Shown: positions 53,209 to 62,488, numbered from the stretch's first letter. The stretch: DNA of 64,000 bases from Magnetospirillum sp. UT-4 (GCF_902729435.1 NZ_LR746522.1:72684-136683), one strand, 5' to 3'. Translations and numbers: made by a program. Notes: generated by a model from the letters alone, not told the origin.

Positions 53209-54470
53209 AACCAGTCCGGCAGGCTCTCCAGGGCCCGCATCTCCTCGTATGTGGGGCGGGCGCGGACCACTGCAAAGCGGTCGCCCTTGACCAATACCTC
53301 AGGCACCAGCGGACGCGTGTTGTAGGTCGATGCCATGGCGGCGCCATAGGCCCCGGCGGTGCGGAAGGCCAGCAGGTCGCCGGCCTTGACCGGCGGCAGC
53401 AGGCGCTGGCGGGCGAAGGTGTCGCCGGTCTCGCAGACCGGGCCGACCACGTCGACCGGCACCGGCTCGGTGCCCGGCGGCGGCGCCGTCACCGGCTCGA
53501 TGGCGTGGTGAGCGTCGTAAAGGGCGGGACGCATCAGATCGTTCATGGCGGCATCGACGATGACGAAGGTGCGGGTCGCCCCCTCCTTCACGTAGACCAC
53601 GCGCGACACCAGGATGCCGGCATTGGCCACCAGCAGGCGCCCCGGCTCCAGCACGATGCGGCAGCCGAGATCGCCCAGGGTGTCGCGGATCGCCGCCGCG
53701 TATTCGTCCGGATGCGGCGGCGTCTCGTCCTCATAGGGCACGCCGAGGCCGCCGCCGACATCGAGGCGGCGGATGTCGAAACCGTCGGCGCGCAGGATGG
53801 CGACCAGGTCGCGCACCCGCAGGAAGGCCTCGCGGAACGGCGCCACCTCGGTCAGCTGCGAGCCGATGTGGCAGGCCACCCCCACCACCTCGATGCCGGG
53901 CAGGGTGCGGGCCTTGCGGTAGACCTCGTGGGCGCGGGTCCACTCGATGCCGAACTTGTTCTCCTTCTTGCCGGTGGTGATCTTGGCGTGGGTGCCGGCA
54001 TCGACGTCCGGGTTGACGCGCAAGGATACCGGCATGCGGATCCCGCGCTCGGCCGCCACGCTGGACAGCAGCTCCAGCTCCGGCTCGCTTTCCACGTTGA
54101 TCTGCATGATCCCCTTGGCGACGGCGAATTCCAGCTCGCCGCGGGTCTTGCCCACCCCCGAGAAGACGATGCGCCCCGGCGGCACCCCGGCGGCCAGGGC
54201 CTGGCGCAGCTCGCCTTCCGACACCACGTCGGCGCCGGCGCCCAGCTCGGCCAGGGTGCGGATCACCGCGACGTTGGGATTGGCCTTGCAGGCGAAGCAG
54301 ATGGTGGCGTCCAGCCCGGCCTTTTCCAGCGCATGGGCGAACACCGTGTAGTGGCGCACCAGGGTGGCGGTGGAGTAGCAGTAGAACGGCGTGCCGATGC
54401 GGGCGGCGATCTCGGCCAGCGCCACCTGCTCGGCATGCAGGCTGCCGTCGATGAGGTCGAAGTGGTTCAT
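53205..54470 (-). CDS. lysA: Diaminopimelate decarboxylase
   Basis: A 421-residue PLP enzyme of alanine-racemase fold. Lys62 in CFACKANPN binds PLP, GVACHIGSQ and DVGGGLGVPY shape the pocket, and CETGDTFA is near the C-terminus. It makes L-lysine from meso-diaminopimelate. The ATG overlaps the lptM stop (ATGA). It belongs to the conserved argH-lptM-lysA run. Confidence 0.97.
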   Translation of the reverse strand: MNHFDLIDGSLHAEQVALAEIAARIGTPFYCYSTATLVRHYTVFAHALEKAGLDATICFACKANPNVAVIRTLAELGAGADVVSEGELRQALAAGVPPGRIVFSGVGKTRGELEFAVAKGIMQINVESEPELELLSSVAAERGIRMPVSLRVNPDVDAGTHAKITTGKKENKFGIEWTRAHEVYRKARTLPGIEVVGVACHIGSQLTEVAPFREAFLRVRDLVAILRADGFDIRRLDVGGGLGVPYEDETPPHPDEYAAAIRDTLGDLGCRIVLEPGRLLVANAGILVSRVVYVKEGATRTFVIVDAAMNDLMRPALYDAHHAIEPVTAPPPGTEPVPVDVVGPVCETGDTFARQRLLPPVKAGDLLAFRTAGAYGAAMASTYNTRPLVPEVLVKGDRFAVVRARPTYEEMRALESLPDWF

Positions 54471-54682
54471 CGCGGCGCCGCCTCGATCTCGGATTGCGGT
54501 TCCTCCTCCATCTCCTCCATCTCCTCGCCGGGCTTGGGCTTCGGCTTGGGAAACTTGATTTCGGGATAGACCCGCGGGAATTGCGAATCGTCGGGTTCGA
54601 TGGGCCGCCCCTTGCGGCCGCAGGCGGCCAGCGAGGTGCCCAGGGCGGCGATCACCAGGATGGTGAATAGGGCGCGCAGCAT
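54467..54682 (-). CDS. lptM: LptM-like small lipoprotein
   Basis: A 71-residue precursor with signal peptide and lipobox LAAC (Cys21). It is followed by the LPAM motif CGRKGRPIEPD, which defines LptM/YifL, an assistant in LptD maturation. The tail is Pro/Lys-rich and then very acidic (EEMEEMEEE). It sits between argH and lysA, the classic place for this gene, and overlaps lysA by four bases. Confidence 0.9.
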   Translation of the reverse strand: MLRALFTILVIAALGTSLAACGRKGRPIEPDDSQFPRVYPEIKFPKPKPKPGEEMEEMEEEPQSEIEAAPR

Positions 54683-54699
54683 GATCCCCCCTTCTTCTG

Positions 54700-56112
54700 T
54701 CAGAGCCAGCGGGCGCGGGCGGCGGCGACCTGCTCGCGCACCCGTTCCGGCGCGGTGCCGCCGAAGCTGGTGCGGCTGGCCACCGAATGATCCACCGCCA
54801 GCACCGCCCTCGCCTCCTCGGTGATGCCGGGCTCGATGCCCTGCATCTCGGCCAGGGTCAGGTCCTCGAGGCCGCAGCCCCTTGTCTCGGCCAGCTTGAC
54901 CAGCGAGCCGGCGACGTGGTGGGCGCGGCGGAACGGCATCCTCAGCGCCCGCACGCACCAGTCGGCGATGTCGGTGGCGGTGGTGTAGCCGGCCCCGGCG
55001 GCGGCCCGCATCACCCCTTCGTTGACCCGCATGTCGCGCACCATGCCGGCCATGGCGGCGATGGCCAGCTCCATGGTGTCGGCGACCTCGAACACCGGTT
55101 CCTTGTCGTCCTGCATGTCCTTGGAATAGGCCAGCGGCAGGCCCTTCATGACGATCAGCAGGGCGTTGAGATCGCCGATCACCCGGCCGGTCTTGGCGCG
55201 GATCAGCTCGGCGGCGTCGGGGTTGCGCTTCTGCGGCATGATCGACGAGCCGGTGGTGAAGGCGTCCGACAGCGACACGAAGCGGAACTGGGCGCTGGTC
55301 CAGATCACCAGCTCCTCGGCCAGGCGCGACAGGTGGACGGCGGCGATGGCGGCGGCGGCCATGAATTCCAGCGCGAAGTCGCGGTCCGAGACGCCGTCCA
55401 GCGAATTGTTGGTGGGCGCCCGGAAGCCCAGCTCGGCGGCGGTGGCGTGGCGGTCGATGGGGAACGAGGTGCCGGCCAGGGCGGCCGAGCCCAGCGGGCA
55501 TTCGTTCAGCCGGGCGCGGGCGTCGGCGAGGCGGCCGCGATCGCGCCCCACCATCTCCACATAGGCCATCAGGTGGTGGCCGAAGGTCACCGGCTGCGCC
55601 GCCTGCAGGTGGGTGAAGCCGGGCATCACGGTGGCGGCGTGTTCCTCCGCCCGCTCGATCAGCGCCGCCTGCAGGTCCCGCAGCGCCGCCTCCATGCCGT
55701 CCATGGCGTCGCGCACCCACAGGCGGAAGTCGGTGGCGACCTGGTCGTTGCGCGAGCGCGCGGTGTGCAGCCGTCCCGCCGCCTCGCCGATCAGCTCGGC
55801 CAGGCGGGCCTCGACGTTCATGTGGATGTCTTCCAGCTCGGCCCGGAAGGGGAAGCCGCCGGCCTCGATCTCGGCCAGCACCCGGGCCAGACCGTCCAGG
55901 ATGGCGTCGCCGTCGGCCGCGGTCAGAATCCCCTGCTTGACCAGCATGCGGCAATGGGCCATGGACCCCTTGACGTCCTGGGCATAGAGACGCTTGTCGA
56001 AGTCGATGGATGCGTTGATCCGCTGCATGATGGCGGCGGGACCGCCGGCGAAGCGGCCGCCCCACATGGAAGAGGCGGGCGGGGCGGAGGCGGAGGAAGA
56101 CTTGTCGGTCAT
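54700..56112 (-). CDS. argH: Argininosuccinate lyase
   Basis: A 470-residue fumarase/aspartase-superfamily enzyme. The signature [12 protein letters not shown] is present, [16 protein letters not shown] lies in the N-terminal half, and [12 protein letters not shown] in the helical bundle. It cleaves argininosuccinate to arginine and fumarate. It starts the lptM-lysA run and is divergent from the TlpA-like gene, the standard arrangement in alphaproteobacteria. Confidence 0.97.
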   Translation of the reverse strand: MTDKSSSASAPPASSMWGGRFAGGPAAIMQRINASIDFDKRLYAQDVKGSMAHCRMLVKQGILTAADGDAILDGLARVLAEIEAGGFPFRAELEDIHMNVEARLAELIGEAAGRLHTARSRNDQVATDFRLWVRDAMDGMEAALRDLQAALIERAEEHAATVMPGFTHLQAAQPVTFGHHLMAYVEMVGRDRGRLADARARLNECPLGSAALAGTSFPIDRHATAAELGFRAPTNNSLDGVSDRDFALEFMAAAAIAAVHLSRLAEELVIWTSAQFRFVSLSDAFTTGSSIMPQKRNPDAAELIRAKTGRVIGDLNALLIVMKGLPLAYSKDMQDDKEPVFEVADTMELAIAAMAGMVRDMRVNEGVMRAAAGAGYTTATDIADWCVRALRMPFRRAHHVAGSLVKLAETRGCGLEDLTLAEMQGIEPGITEEARAVLAVDHSVASRTSFGGTAPERVREQVAAARARWL

Positions 56113-56148
56113 GGACACCTTGGACGGACTTGCAGGAAACGGGCACCG

Positions 56149-56721
56149 ATGAACAGGAACGGAAACGGCTGGATGCGCTGGATCGCCCTCGGGCTGGGAT
56201 TGGCGATCGCGGCGGCGGTGGTGTTTTACGTCACCAGGCGCCAGGAAGGCTACACCCAAGCCGGCCCGGACCCAAGCCGGACCATCGTCGCCGCCGCGCC
56301 GGCGGCACGCCCCGCCCCGCCCGAACTGATCTTCGCCGATGAAAGCGGACGCGGCCTGACGCTGGCCGACTTCGCCGGGCGGGTGGTGCTGGTCAACGTC
56401 TGGGCCACCTGGTGCCCGCCTTGCATCGCCGAGATGCCGTCCCTGGACGCGCTGCAGGCCAGGCTGGGCGGCGAACGGTTCCAGGTGGTGGCCATCGCCA
56501 TCGACCGCGGCGGCGCCGCCGTGGCGCGGCGCTGGTTCGAGGCCAACGGCATCGCCGCGCTGGCCGTCCATGCCGCCAACCCGGCCCGCTTCCCCAACTG
56601 GGAAATCCCCGCCTCGTTCCTGATCGACGCCCAGGGCCGCCTGGCCTGGCGCGGCAAGGGCATCTTCGACTGGGAGGGGCCAGAGGCGGACCAGGTGGTG
56701 CGGGAATTGCTGAACGAGTAA
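56149..56721 (+). CDS. TlpA-like membrane-anchored thioredoxin
   Basis: A 190-residue protein. One N-terminal helix (about 9-28) anchors it with the thioredoxin fold outside, and the active site is WCPPC (88-92). [22 protein letters not shown] contains the cis-Pro. It likely reduces disulfides in the periplasm, for example in copper-site or cytochrome c assembly. It is divergent from argH. A role with the ccmAB system in the same window is possible. Confidence 0.9.
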   Translation: MNRNGNGWMRWIALGLGLAIAAAVVFYVTRRQEGYTQAGPDPSRTIVAAAPAARPAPPELIFADESGRGLTLADFAGRVVLVNVWATWCPPCIAEMPSLDALQARLGGERFQVVAIAIDRGGAAVARRWFEANGIAALAVHAANPARFPNWEIPASFLIDAQGRLAWRGKGIFDWEGPEADQVVRELLNE

Positions 56722-56807
56722 CGCCGCCCATGCGGGGTTTGCGGCCATTGCGGCCGCGGCCAAGACCGCGGGACGCGGGCGCCCGGCGAGGGCAAACCAA
56801 CAAACGA

Positions 56808-56834
56808 AACCGGCGCCCCAGGGGGGCGCCGGTT
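56808..56834 (-). terminator. Terminator between the TlpA-like gene and irr
   Basis: A 12-base-pair stem (56808-56819 with 56823-56834) around a three-base loop. On the minus strand it is followed by TTTCGTTTG, which suits irr; the plus-strand tail is weaker. Confidence 0.7.
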
Positions 56835-56856
56835 CCGGTTCGTTCAGGCGAGGAGA

Positions 56857-57276
56857 TCAGCCGTTGACGCGCACGATGACATCGACGCGGCTGATGGTGA
56901 ACCCTTCGGGGGCTTCGGGCACCTTGGTCAGGCCGATCATCTCGGCCGGAATGTCGCACAGCCGCCCGGTGCTTTCGAAGAAGAAGTGGTGGTGGTCCGA
57001 GGTGTTGGTGTCGAAATACGACCGCCCCGAATCGACCACGATCTCGCGCAGCAGCCCCGCTTCGGTGAACTGGTGCAGGGTGTTGTAGACGGTGGCCAGC
57101 GACACCCGGATGTTGCCGGTCAGCGCCTCGGAATGCAGCTGCTCGGCCGACAGGTGGCGGTCGCCGCCGTCGAACAGCAGGCGGGCCAGCGACAGTCGCT
57201 GCCGGGTCGGCCGCAGGCCGGCGGCGCGCAGGCGGTCGAGTGCTTGGGAATAGGGTCGTGCGTTGTGCATATTCAT
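56857..57276 (-). CDS. irr: Iron response regulator Irr (Fur superfamily)
   Basis: A 139-residue protein. The winged helix is RPTRQRLSLARLLFDGGDRHLSAEQLHSEALTGNIRVSLATVYNTLHQFTEAGLLREI. SDHHHFFFE is the His-rich site used for haem and metal sensing in Irr. The N-terminus (MNMHNARPYSQ) lacks the haem regulatory motif of Bradyrhizobium Irr. It controls haem and iron genes under iron limitation. The ATG at 57276 or 57270 may be used. Confidence 0.88.
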   Translation of the reverse strand: MNMHNARPYSQALDRLRAAGLRPTRQRLSLARLLFDGGDRHLSAEQLHSEALTGNIRVSLATVYNTLHQFTEAGLLREIVVDSGRSYFDTNTSDHHHFFFESTGRLCDIPAEMIGLTKVPEAPEGFTISRVDVIVRVNG

Positions 57277-57316
57277 AATGTGGTCCGCCCCGAACCGGAT
57301 GTGAAGCCCCCTTCTC

Positions 57317-57335
57317 ATTTAAGAAGAGTTCTGTG
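57317..57335. promoter_or_regulatory. Candidate iron-control element before irr
   Basis: AGAA-GAG-TTCT (57322-57332) in an AT-rich context (ATTTA on the left) resembles the TTAGAA/TTCTAA inverted repeat of the ICE motif bound by Irr. It lies about 50 bases before the irr start. The outer bases fit poorly. Confidence 0.3.
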
Positions 57336-57397
57336 TCGAAGGTATCACAGAGAGGATTGAAACATAAAGGCTTCTCAGCGGAATGCCGTGACTGTGG

Positions 57398-57952
57398 TCA
57401 AGTGGCGGGGGGCGCTTCGAAGGGATGGACGTGGTGGGCGCCGTGGCCCGTCAGCACCGAAACGGCCCGGGCTTCGGCGGCGGTATCGCGGCAGCGCACC
57501 CAGATCAGGATGCCGCCCGTCTCCAGCTGGCGCTCGAATTCGTCGGCGAGGCGGCGGTCGAACAGCCGCCCCAGGCCGAACCCGGCGCCCGCGCCGGCCC
57601 CCGCTCCCAGCAGCGCCGCCCCCACTGCCACCGCGGCGCCGCCGCCGGTGGCGAAGACCAGCCCCAACGCGGTGACGGCGCCGAGATAACCGAGCGCCGA
57701 ACCCAGCGCGCCGCGCCCCTCGGTGCGGGTCTCGGGCGCGACCCAGCCGCGCCGGGGCGAGTCGGGATCGTCGGCGGCGGCGACCGAATCGTCGAGGCGG
57801 TGGCCAAGCTGCTCGCGCACCACGCCTTCGGTGGCCAGCAGCGACAGGTCGCCGTGGTCGAAGCCGCTGCTCAGCAGCTCCTGCACGGCGGCCTCCATGG
57901 TCCTGGGATCGGGGAACAGTCCCACCACTTCGCGGGCGAGGGCGTCGGGCAT
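57398..57952 (-). CDS. Hypothetical protein with glycine-zipper segment
   Basis: A 184-residue protein, not firmly recognised. The N-terminal part (REVVGLFPDPRTMEAAVQELLSSGFDHGDLSLLA) resembles the general stress protein 17M/YflT-like module. Two Gly/Ala-rich hydrophobic segments follow (LGAVTALGLVFATGGGAAVAVGAALLGAGAGAGAGFGLG), suited to membrane insertion. The C-terminus again has a ferredoxin-like ILIWVRCRDTAAEARAVSVL and a His-rich end. The ATG at 57952 is chosen over a longer frame that runs through the opposite gene. It may be stress-related. Confidence 0.7.
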   Translation of the reverse strand: MPDALAREVVGLFPDPRTMEAAVQELLSSGFDHGDLSLLATEGVVREQLGHRLDDSVAAADDPDSPRRGWVAPETRTEGRGALGSALGYLGAVTALGLVFATGGGAAVAVGAALLGAGAGAGAGFGLGRLFDRRLADEFERQLETGGILIWVRCRDTAAEARAVSVLTGHGAHHVHPFEAPPAT

Positions 57953-58084
57953 GGCTGGGCCTCCCTGGGCAATTCCCCTGCATATGGGGCGACCGGGAGG
58001 CGGCGGGGATGGCCTTGCGGTTGCCTTACCCGGAATTGCTCCGATATAAGCGGCACCAGCTTCAGACCACCGGACGGGCGAGCG

Positions 58085-58330
58085 ATGATCCTCTATACCC
58101 TGCGCTGTTCCCACGACCACCACTTCGAGCAGTGGTTCTCCAACTCGGCGGAATACGATTCGATGAAGGCCGAGGGCGGGCTGGCCTGCCCGGAATGCGG
58201 CGACAAGGACGTCGCCAAGGCGATCATGGCGCCCAACGTCAAGGGCGCCCCGGCCGCCGCCCCCGCTCCGGCTCCCGCCGCCTGCACCCCCGGCGGCTGC
58301 GGCATGTGCCAGTTCGCCGGGCAGCATTAG
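58085..58330 (+). CDS. Short DUF1178-like zinc-ribbon protein
   Basis: An 81-residue protein. The start MILYTLRCSHDHHFEQWFSNSAEYDSMKAEGGLACPECGDKDVAKAIMAPNV matches the DUF1178 N-terminus with one CPxC. The usual conserved C-terminal half of that family (about 140-160 residues in all) is missing, replaced by an Ala/Pro linker and a Cys-rich tail CTPGGCGMC that could hold a metal. It may be a shortened or variant member. Function unknown. Confidence 0.8.
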   Translation: MILYTLRCSHDHHFEQWFSNSAEYDSMKAEGGLACPECGDKDVAKAIMAPNVKGAPAAAPAPAPAACTPGGCGMCQFAGQH

Positions 58331-58351
58331 GCACGTTCCTGGCCCGCCTCG

Positions 58352-58456
58352 TCCTTCGAGACAGCCGCTTCGCGGCTTCCTCAGGATGAGGCCACTGTGA
58401 TGGCAAAAAACACCTCATGCTGAGGAGGCCGCCGCCAGGCGGCCGTCTCGAAGCAT
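58352..58456. repeat. GAGAC/CCTCA palindromic repeat, copy 4
   Basis: Nearly the same sequence as 53041-53145, in the convergent gap between the DUF1178-like and the pilin-like gene. Confidence 0.88.
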
Positions 58457-58466
58457 TTGCGGCGCC

Positions 58467-58925
58467 TCACTTCCCGTCCGGCACCCAGGTCAGGGTGGCG
58501 CCGCCTTCGGCCTGGCCGCACAGATCGGCCAGGCGGGCCGCCGACAGCCGGGTCGGCAGGGTGCCGTTGACGATCACGGTGCCGTCCTTGGCGAGGCGCC
58601 AGCCGGCCTGGACGCAGGCCTTGGTCGGCAATCCCTGGGCGGTCACCATCAGGCCGTTGGCCCCCGAGGACACCGCCAGGGAACCACCGAAGGCGTGGCT
58701 GGGCGGCGCCGCGCCCGAGGCGGCGGCCCGCATCTGCCCGATCAATGCCTCGCCGGGATCGGCCGATTCTTCGCCATTGCCGAGGACCAGCCAGGCGGCC
58801 AGTCCGGCGGCGGCCACCACGGCCCCGGCAGCGATCCAGGCGACGAGGCGGCCGGGCCGCTCATGGCGTGGCGCCGGACGGTGGGAAACAGGATGGTGAT
58901 GGGACAGGCTGGCGGTCTTGGACAT
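58467..58925 (-). CDS. Membrane-anchored protein with pilin-like C-terminus
   Basis: A 152-residue protein. A His/Pro-rich cytoplasmic start (LSHHHPVSHRPAPRHERPGR) precedes one hydrophobic helix (LVAWIAAGAVVAAAGLAAWLVLG). The C-terminal part (LIGQMRAAASG, VTAQGLPTKACVQAGWRLAKDGTVIVNGT, LADLCGQAEGGATLTWVP) looks like the end of PilS-type IVb pilins, with two Cys able to form the D-loop disulfide. No prepilin cleavage motif is seen and no pilus genes are nearby. This is inferred similarity, not a firm family call. Confidence 0.6.
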   Translation of the reverse strand: MSKTASLSHHHPVSHRPAPRHERPGRLVAWIAAGAVVAAAGLAAWLVLGNGEESADPGEALIGQMRAAASGAAPPSHAFGGSLAVSSGANGLMVTAQGLPTKACVQAGWRLAKDGTVIVNGTLPTRLSAARLADLCGQAEGGATLTWVPDGK

Positions 58926-59028
58926 GGCGATACCCGAATTGGCGCCCCAATTATCCACATGGTAACGCACAGAGAATGAACAAGGGATGAAGTTTGCCCG
59001 AAGCGGCGCGAGCGGGTAGACTCGCGCC

Positions 59029-60807
59029 ATGCCGATCCGCCTGCTGCCCCCCACCCTGGTCAACCAGATCGCCGCCGGCGAGGTGATCGAGCGTCCCGCC
59101 GCCGCGGTCAGGGAGCTGGTGGAGAACGCCCTCGATGCCGGGGCGACCCGCGTCGAGGTAGCGCTGGCCGAGGGCGGCCAGGCGCTGATCGCGGTCACCG
59201 ACGACGGCGCCGGCATGAGTCCCGACCAGCTGGTCCTGGCGGTGGAACGCCACGCCACCTCGAAGCTGGACGGCGACGATCTGGTCCACATCCGCCATCT
59301 CGGCTTCCGCGGCGAGGCGCTGCCCTCCATCGGCTCGGTGGCGCGCCTGGCCATCACCTCGCGGCCCAAGGGCGCCGACAGCGCCTGGAGCCTCAGCGTC
59401 GAGGGCGGCGCCAAGGGCGCACCGGTGCCGGCCGCCCATCCCCCCGGCACAAGGGTCGAGGTGCGCGACCTGTTCTATGCCACCCCGGCGCGGCTCAAGT
59501 TCCTGAAGAGCGTGCGCGCCGAGCTGGGCCAGGCGGTGGACGTGGTCGAACGCCTGGCCATGGCCCATCCCCGGGTCGCCTTCGCACTGCAGGACGGCGC
59601 CCGCACGGTGCTGAAGCTGCCGGCCCAACCGGATCGGCTGGGGCGGCTGGCGGCGGTGCTGGGCCGCGACTTCGCCGCCAACGCGGTGGAACTGGATGCC
59701 GAGCGCGACGGAATCCGCCTGTCCGGCTGGGCCGGTCTGCCCACCTTCAACAAGGGCACATCGGCCCACCAGTACCTGTTCGTCAACGGACGCCCGGTGA
59801 AGGACCGGCTGGTGATCGGGGCGGTCAAGGGCGCTTATCAGGACGTGTTGTCGCCCGACCGTCACCCGGTGGTGGCGCTGTTCCTGGAGCTGCCGGCCGA
59901 CGCGGTGGACGTCAACGTCCACCCGGCCAAGGCCGAGGTGCGCTTCCGCGATGCCGGCATGGTGCGCGGGCTGATCGTCTCGGCCATCCGCCATGCCCTG
60001 GCGGCGGCCGGCCACCGCACCGCCTCCACCGTCTCCGACGCCGCCCTGGGGGCGCTTGGCGCGGCGCGCCCGGCCTATCAATGGCAGCCGCCGCCGCGTC
60101 CCTCGGCCGGGCAGGTCCGCACCGCCGCCTGGGCGCAGGCGCCCATGGGCCTGGCCGAAGCCATCCCCGGCCTCGATCTGCCGCCGGCGGCACCGGCCGC
60201 CGAACTTCAGGAACCAGTCGCCGATTATCCGCTGGGGGCGGCGCGGGCGCAGCTGCACGACACCTACATCGTCGCCGAGACCAGGGACGGGCTGGTCATC
60301 GTCGATCAGCACGCCGCCCACGAGCGGCTGGTGATGGAGCGCATGAAGGCGGCCATGGCCGCCGACGGCGCGGTCAAGGCACAGGCGCTGCTGCTGCCCG
60401 AGGTGGCGGAACTGGGCGAGGCGGCGGCCGCCCGCATCGCCGAGGCGGCGCCCGACCTGGCCGCGCTGGGGCTGGTGGTCGAGCCGTTCGGCCCCGGCGC
60501 GGTGGTGGTGCGCGCCACCCCGGCGCCGCTGGGCGAATGCGACGCCGCCGCCTTGGTGCGCGACCTCGCCGACGACCTGGCGGAATGGGGTGAGGCCCTC
60601 GGCCTCAAGGACCGCCTGGGCGAAGTCTGCGCCACCATGGCCTGCCACGGCTCGGTGCGGGCCGGGCGGCGCCTCTCGCCGGCCGAGATGGATTCCTTGC
60701 TGCGCCAGATGGAGGCGACGGCGCTGTCGGGCCAGTGCAACCACGGCCGCCCCACCCACGTCACCCTGCGCCTGGCCGATATCGAGAAGCTGTTCGGCCG
60801 GCGGTAG
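59029..60807 (+). CDS. mutL: DNA mismatch repair protein MutL
   Basis: A 592-residue protein. The N-terminal GHKL ATPase has [32 protein letters not shown] and [15 protein letters not shown] proline-rich linker (about 350-390) follows. The C-terminal domain has the endonuclease motif [12 protein letters not shown] beginning at residue 426, so it is a nicking MutL as in species without MutH. It ends five bases from the convergent queD. Confidence 0.97.
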   Translation: MPIRLLPPTLVNQIAAGEVIERPAAAVRELVENALDAGATRVEVALAEGGQALIAVTDDGAGMSPDQLVLAVERHATSKLDGDDLVHIRHLGFRGEALPSIGSVARLAITSRPKGADSAWSLSVEGGAKGAPVPAAHPPGTRVEVRDLFYATPARLKFLKSVRAELGQAVDVVERLAMAHPRVAFALQDGARTVLKLPAQPDRLGRLAAVLGRDFAANAVELDAERDGIRLSGWAGLPTFNKGTSAHQYLFVNGRPVKDRLVIGAVKGAYQDVLSPDRHPVVALFLELPADAVDVNVHPAKAEVRFRDAGMVRGLIVSAIRHALAAAGHRTASTVSDAALGALGAARPAYQWQPPPRPSAGQVRTAAWAQAPMGLAEAIPGLDLPPAAPAAELQEPVADYPLGAARAQLHDTYIVAETRDGLVIVDQHAAHERLVMERMKAAMAADGAVKAQALLLPEVAELGEAAAARIAEAAPDLAALGLVVEPFGPGAVVVRATPAPLGECDAAALVRDLADDLAEWGEALGLKDRLGEVCATMACHGSVRAGRRLSPAEMDSLLRQMEATALSGQCNHGRPTHVTLRLADIEKLFGRR

Positions 60808-60812
60808 CAAGG

Positions 60813-61343
60813 CTACTCGCCGTATTCCGCCGCGCAGTTGGGGGTTTCGAACACGCGCACCAGCACCAGCCGGGCGGTGCCGCCCGAGCGCTGCCGCACC
60901 GGTCCGGCCAGCTTGGTGAACCAGTGCCGCGCCAGGCATTCGGCGGTGGGCTGGAAGCCGACCACGGTGAGCCTGGTGCCCAGGCGGGTGTCGGTGGTGG
61001 TGGCCTCGCCCTCGGCCGCCACCCGGGCGGCCAGCGCCGCCATCCAGTCCCGCGCATCGGCCCCGGCGGGAGCGAACAGGGTCAGCAGCTCGGTATCGGC
61101 GATGGCGGCGATGAAGCCGTGATCGCAGGGCGCGTCGATGGCCGTCAGCATCTCCTCTTTCAGGAAGCCGAAATCCACCACCATGTCGGTCTGCTCGCCG
61201 TCATGGTGCAGCTCGGCGGCCTCGCACACCGCCTCGACGGCATAGCGGTGGCCGTGCAGGTGCCGGCACTTGGAGCCGTGGGTCATGATGCGGTGGCCGG
61301 CATCGATCTCGATGCGGCGGGTGACGCGGTAGGGGGCGGCCAT
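60813..61343 (-). CDS. queD: 6-carboxy-5,6,7,8-tetrahydropterin synthase QueD
   Basis: A 176-residue PTPS-family enzyme. The zinc ligands are His17 (DAGHRI) and His30 and His32 (CRHLHGH, with catalytic Cys26). VVDFGFLKEEM and DHGF lie after it. It makes CPH4 from dihydroneopterin triphosphate in queuosine synthesis. It follows queE by eight bases. It is longer than E. coli QueD (121) through an insert near 95-130. Confidence 0.93.
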   Translation of the reverse strand: MAAPYRVTRRIEIDAGHRIMTHGSKCRHLHGHRYAVEAVCEAAELHHDGEQTDMVVDFGFLKEEMLTAIDAPCDHGFIAAIADTELLTLFAPAGADARDWMAALAARVAAEGEATTTDTRLGTRLTVVGFQPTAECLARHWFTKLAGPVRQRSGGTARLVLVRVFETPNCAAEYGE

Positions 61344-61351
61344 GTCTGCCT

Positions 61352-61966
61352 TCAGGGGATGCCGATCAGCTTGTGGGTCTGCAGGCTGAGCCGCCAGAGG
61401 GGATGCGTCAAGCACCACGCGACGCAGGCAGCGATGTTGGCCGCCCGCTCCGGGCCGTCCATGGGCTGCAGCAGGCGGTGGGTGAAGGCCAGGGCCTCCA
61501 GCGCCCCGGGGTCGAGGCCGGGCTGCGGCCACACCAGCTTCAGCTCGTCGCCCTGGCGCAGAACCAGTTCGGTGCCGGCCTTGGGGCTGACGCAGACCCA
61601 GTCGATGCCGGCCGGCAGCGTCCGGGTGCCGTTGGTCTCCACCGCCACCTCGAACCCCCGGCGGTGCAGGGCGTCGACCAGCGCGTCGTCCAGTTGCAGC
61701 GCCGGCTCGCCACCGGTGCAGACCACATAGGGGACGCCGCCGCCCGGCCACAGCGATTCCACCCGTTCGGCCAGCGAAGCGGCATCGGCGAAGCGCTCGC
61801 CGCCGACGAAATCGGTGTCGCAGAAGCGGCACTGGGCGCCGGCCCGATCCTCCTCGCGCCCGCTCCACAGGTTGCACCCGGAAAAGCGCAGGAACACCGC
61901 GACCCGCCCGGCCCGGGCGCCCTCGCCCTGCAGGGTCAGAAAGAGTTCCTTGACGGTGTAGGTCAT
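61352..61966 (-). CDS. queE: 7-carboxy-7-deazaguanine synthase QueE
   Basis: A 204-residue radical SAM enzyme. The cluster ligands are Cys31, Cys46 and Cys49 (C-x14-C-x2-C), a QueE-type expansion of the normal C-x3-C-x2-C. Other motifs are TLQGEGARAGR at the start and CTGGEPALQLD for SAM binding. It rearranges CPH4 to CDG. The ATG at 61966 is preferred; the frame upstream runs into the repeat at 61984-62122. Confidence 0.94.
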   Translation of the reverse strand: MTYTVKELFLTLQGEGARAGRVAVFLRFSGCNLWSGREEDRAGAQCRFCDTDFVGGERFADAASLAERVESLWPGGGVPYVVCTGGEPALQLDDALVDALHRRGFEVAVETNGTRTLPAGIDWVCVSPKAGTELVLRQGDELKLVWPQPGLDPGALEALAFTHRLLQPMDGPERAANIAACVAWCLTHPLWRLSLQTHKLIGIP

Positions 61967-61983
61967 GGGCTGATCCGTTGCCT

Positions 61984-62122
61984 TCGCCCCTTGATGGGGA
62001 GGGGTCCCCCCTTCTTTTCTCCCCTCCCCTTGATGGGGAGGGGTTGGGGGCGGGGTGAGGTTCCGCGACACCGCCGACGCGGTTCACCCCCACCCTAACC
62101 CTCCCCACAATTGGGAGGGGAC
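61984..62122. repeat. GGGGAGGGG/CCCTCCCC palindromic repeat before queE
   Basis: G-rich arms near 62036-62058 pair with C-rich arms near 62084-62105, with extra copies of CCTTGATGGGGAGGGG at 61989 and 62029. It is the same type as the element between ccmA and ccmB. Confidence 0.78.
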
Positions 62123-62123
62123 G

Positions 62124-62462
62124 TTAGTGATCGCTGCCGTGGAGGATGCCGGCCATGCCGGTATCGTAGTCCTGACCGGCCAGGGTCAGGGTCAGCGCAT
62201 GGGGGAAGGTGCTGCGGATCAGGCCCTTGCGCTCCAGCGCCGCCCACACCGCCGGATTGGCCAGTCCGCTGGCGTCCTTGCTCATCATCACCTTGTCGCC
62301 GACGTGGAAGTGGTTGCCGTGCGGCTTGGGCAGGGTGTTCAGCACCTTCTCGCCGGTTTCCAGGGTGTTGCTGGTCTCGGGGTGGCGGGCCAGCTCCTGG
62401 AACAGCACCAGGGTCTTGCACTGCAACGGGTTGAGCTTCAGCGGATTGGTCTTTGGCGGCAT
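62124..62462 (-). CDS. Conserved-looking protein of unknown function
   Basis: A 112-residue ORF starting MPPKTNPLKLNPLQCKTLVLFQELARHP. The body is compact (GNHFHVGDKVMMSKDASGLANPAVWAALERKGLIRSTFPHALTLTLAGQDYDTG) and looks like a winged-helix-like or small beta fold rather than random sequence. It has no signal or membrane part. It follows rsmE by 26 bases on the same strand and precedes the repeat upstream of queE. I do not know its function. Confidence 0.72.
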   Translation of the reverse strand: MPPKTNPLKLNPLQCKTLVLFQELARHPETSNTLETGEKVLNTLPKPHGNHFHVGDKVMMSKDASGLANPAVWAALERKGLIRSTFPHALTLTLAGQDYDTGMAGILHGSDH

Positions 62463-62488
62463 GGCGATCCTCCGGGAAAGGGCGGCGA

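Noticed and set aside
54467-56146. A 559-codon frame ending in the LptM lipoprotein
   Set aside because: It is argH out of frame followed by the true 71-residue LptM, which has its own signal peptide.
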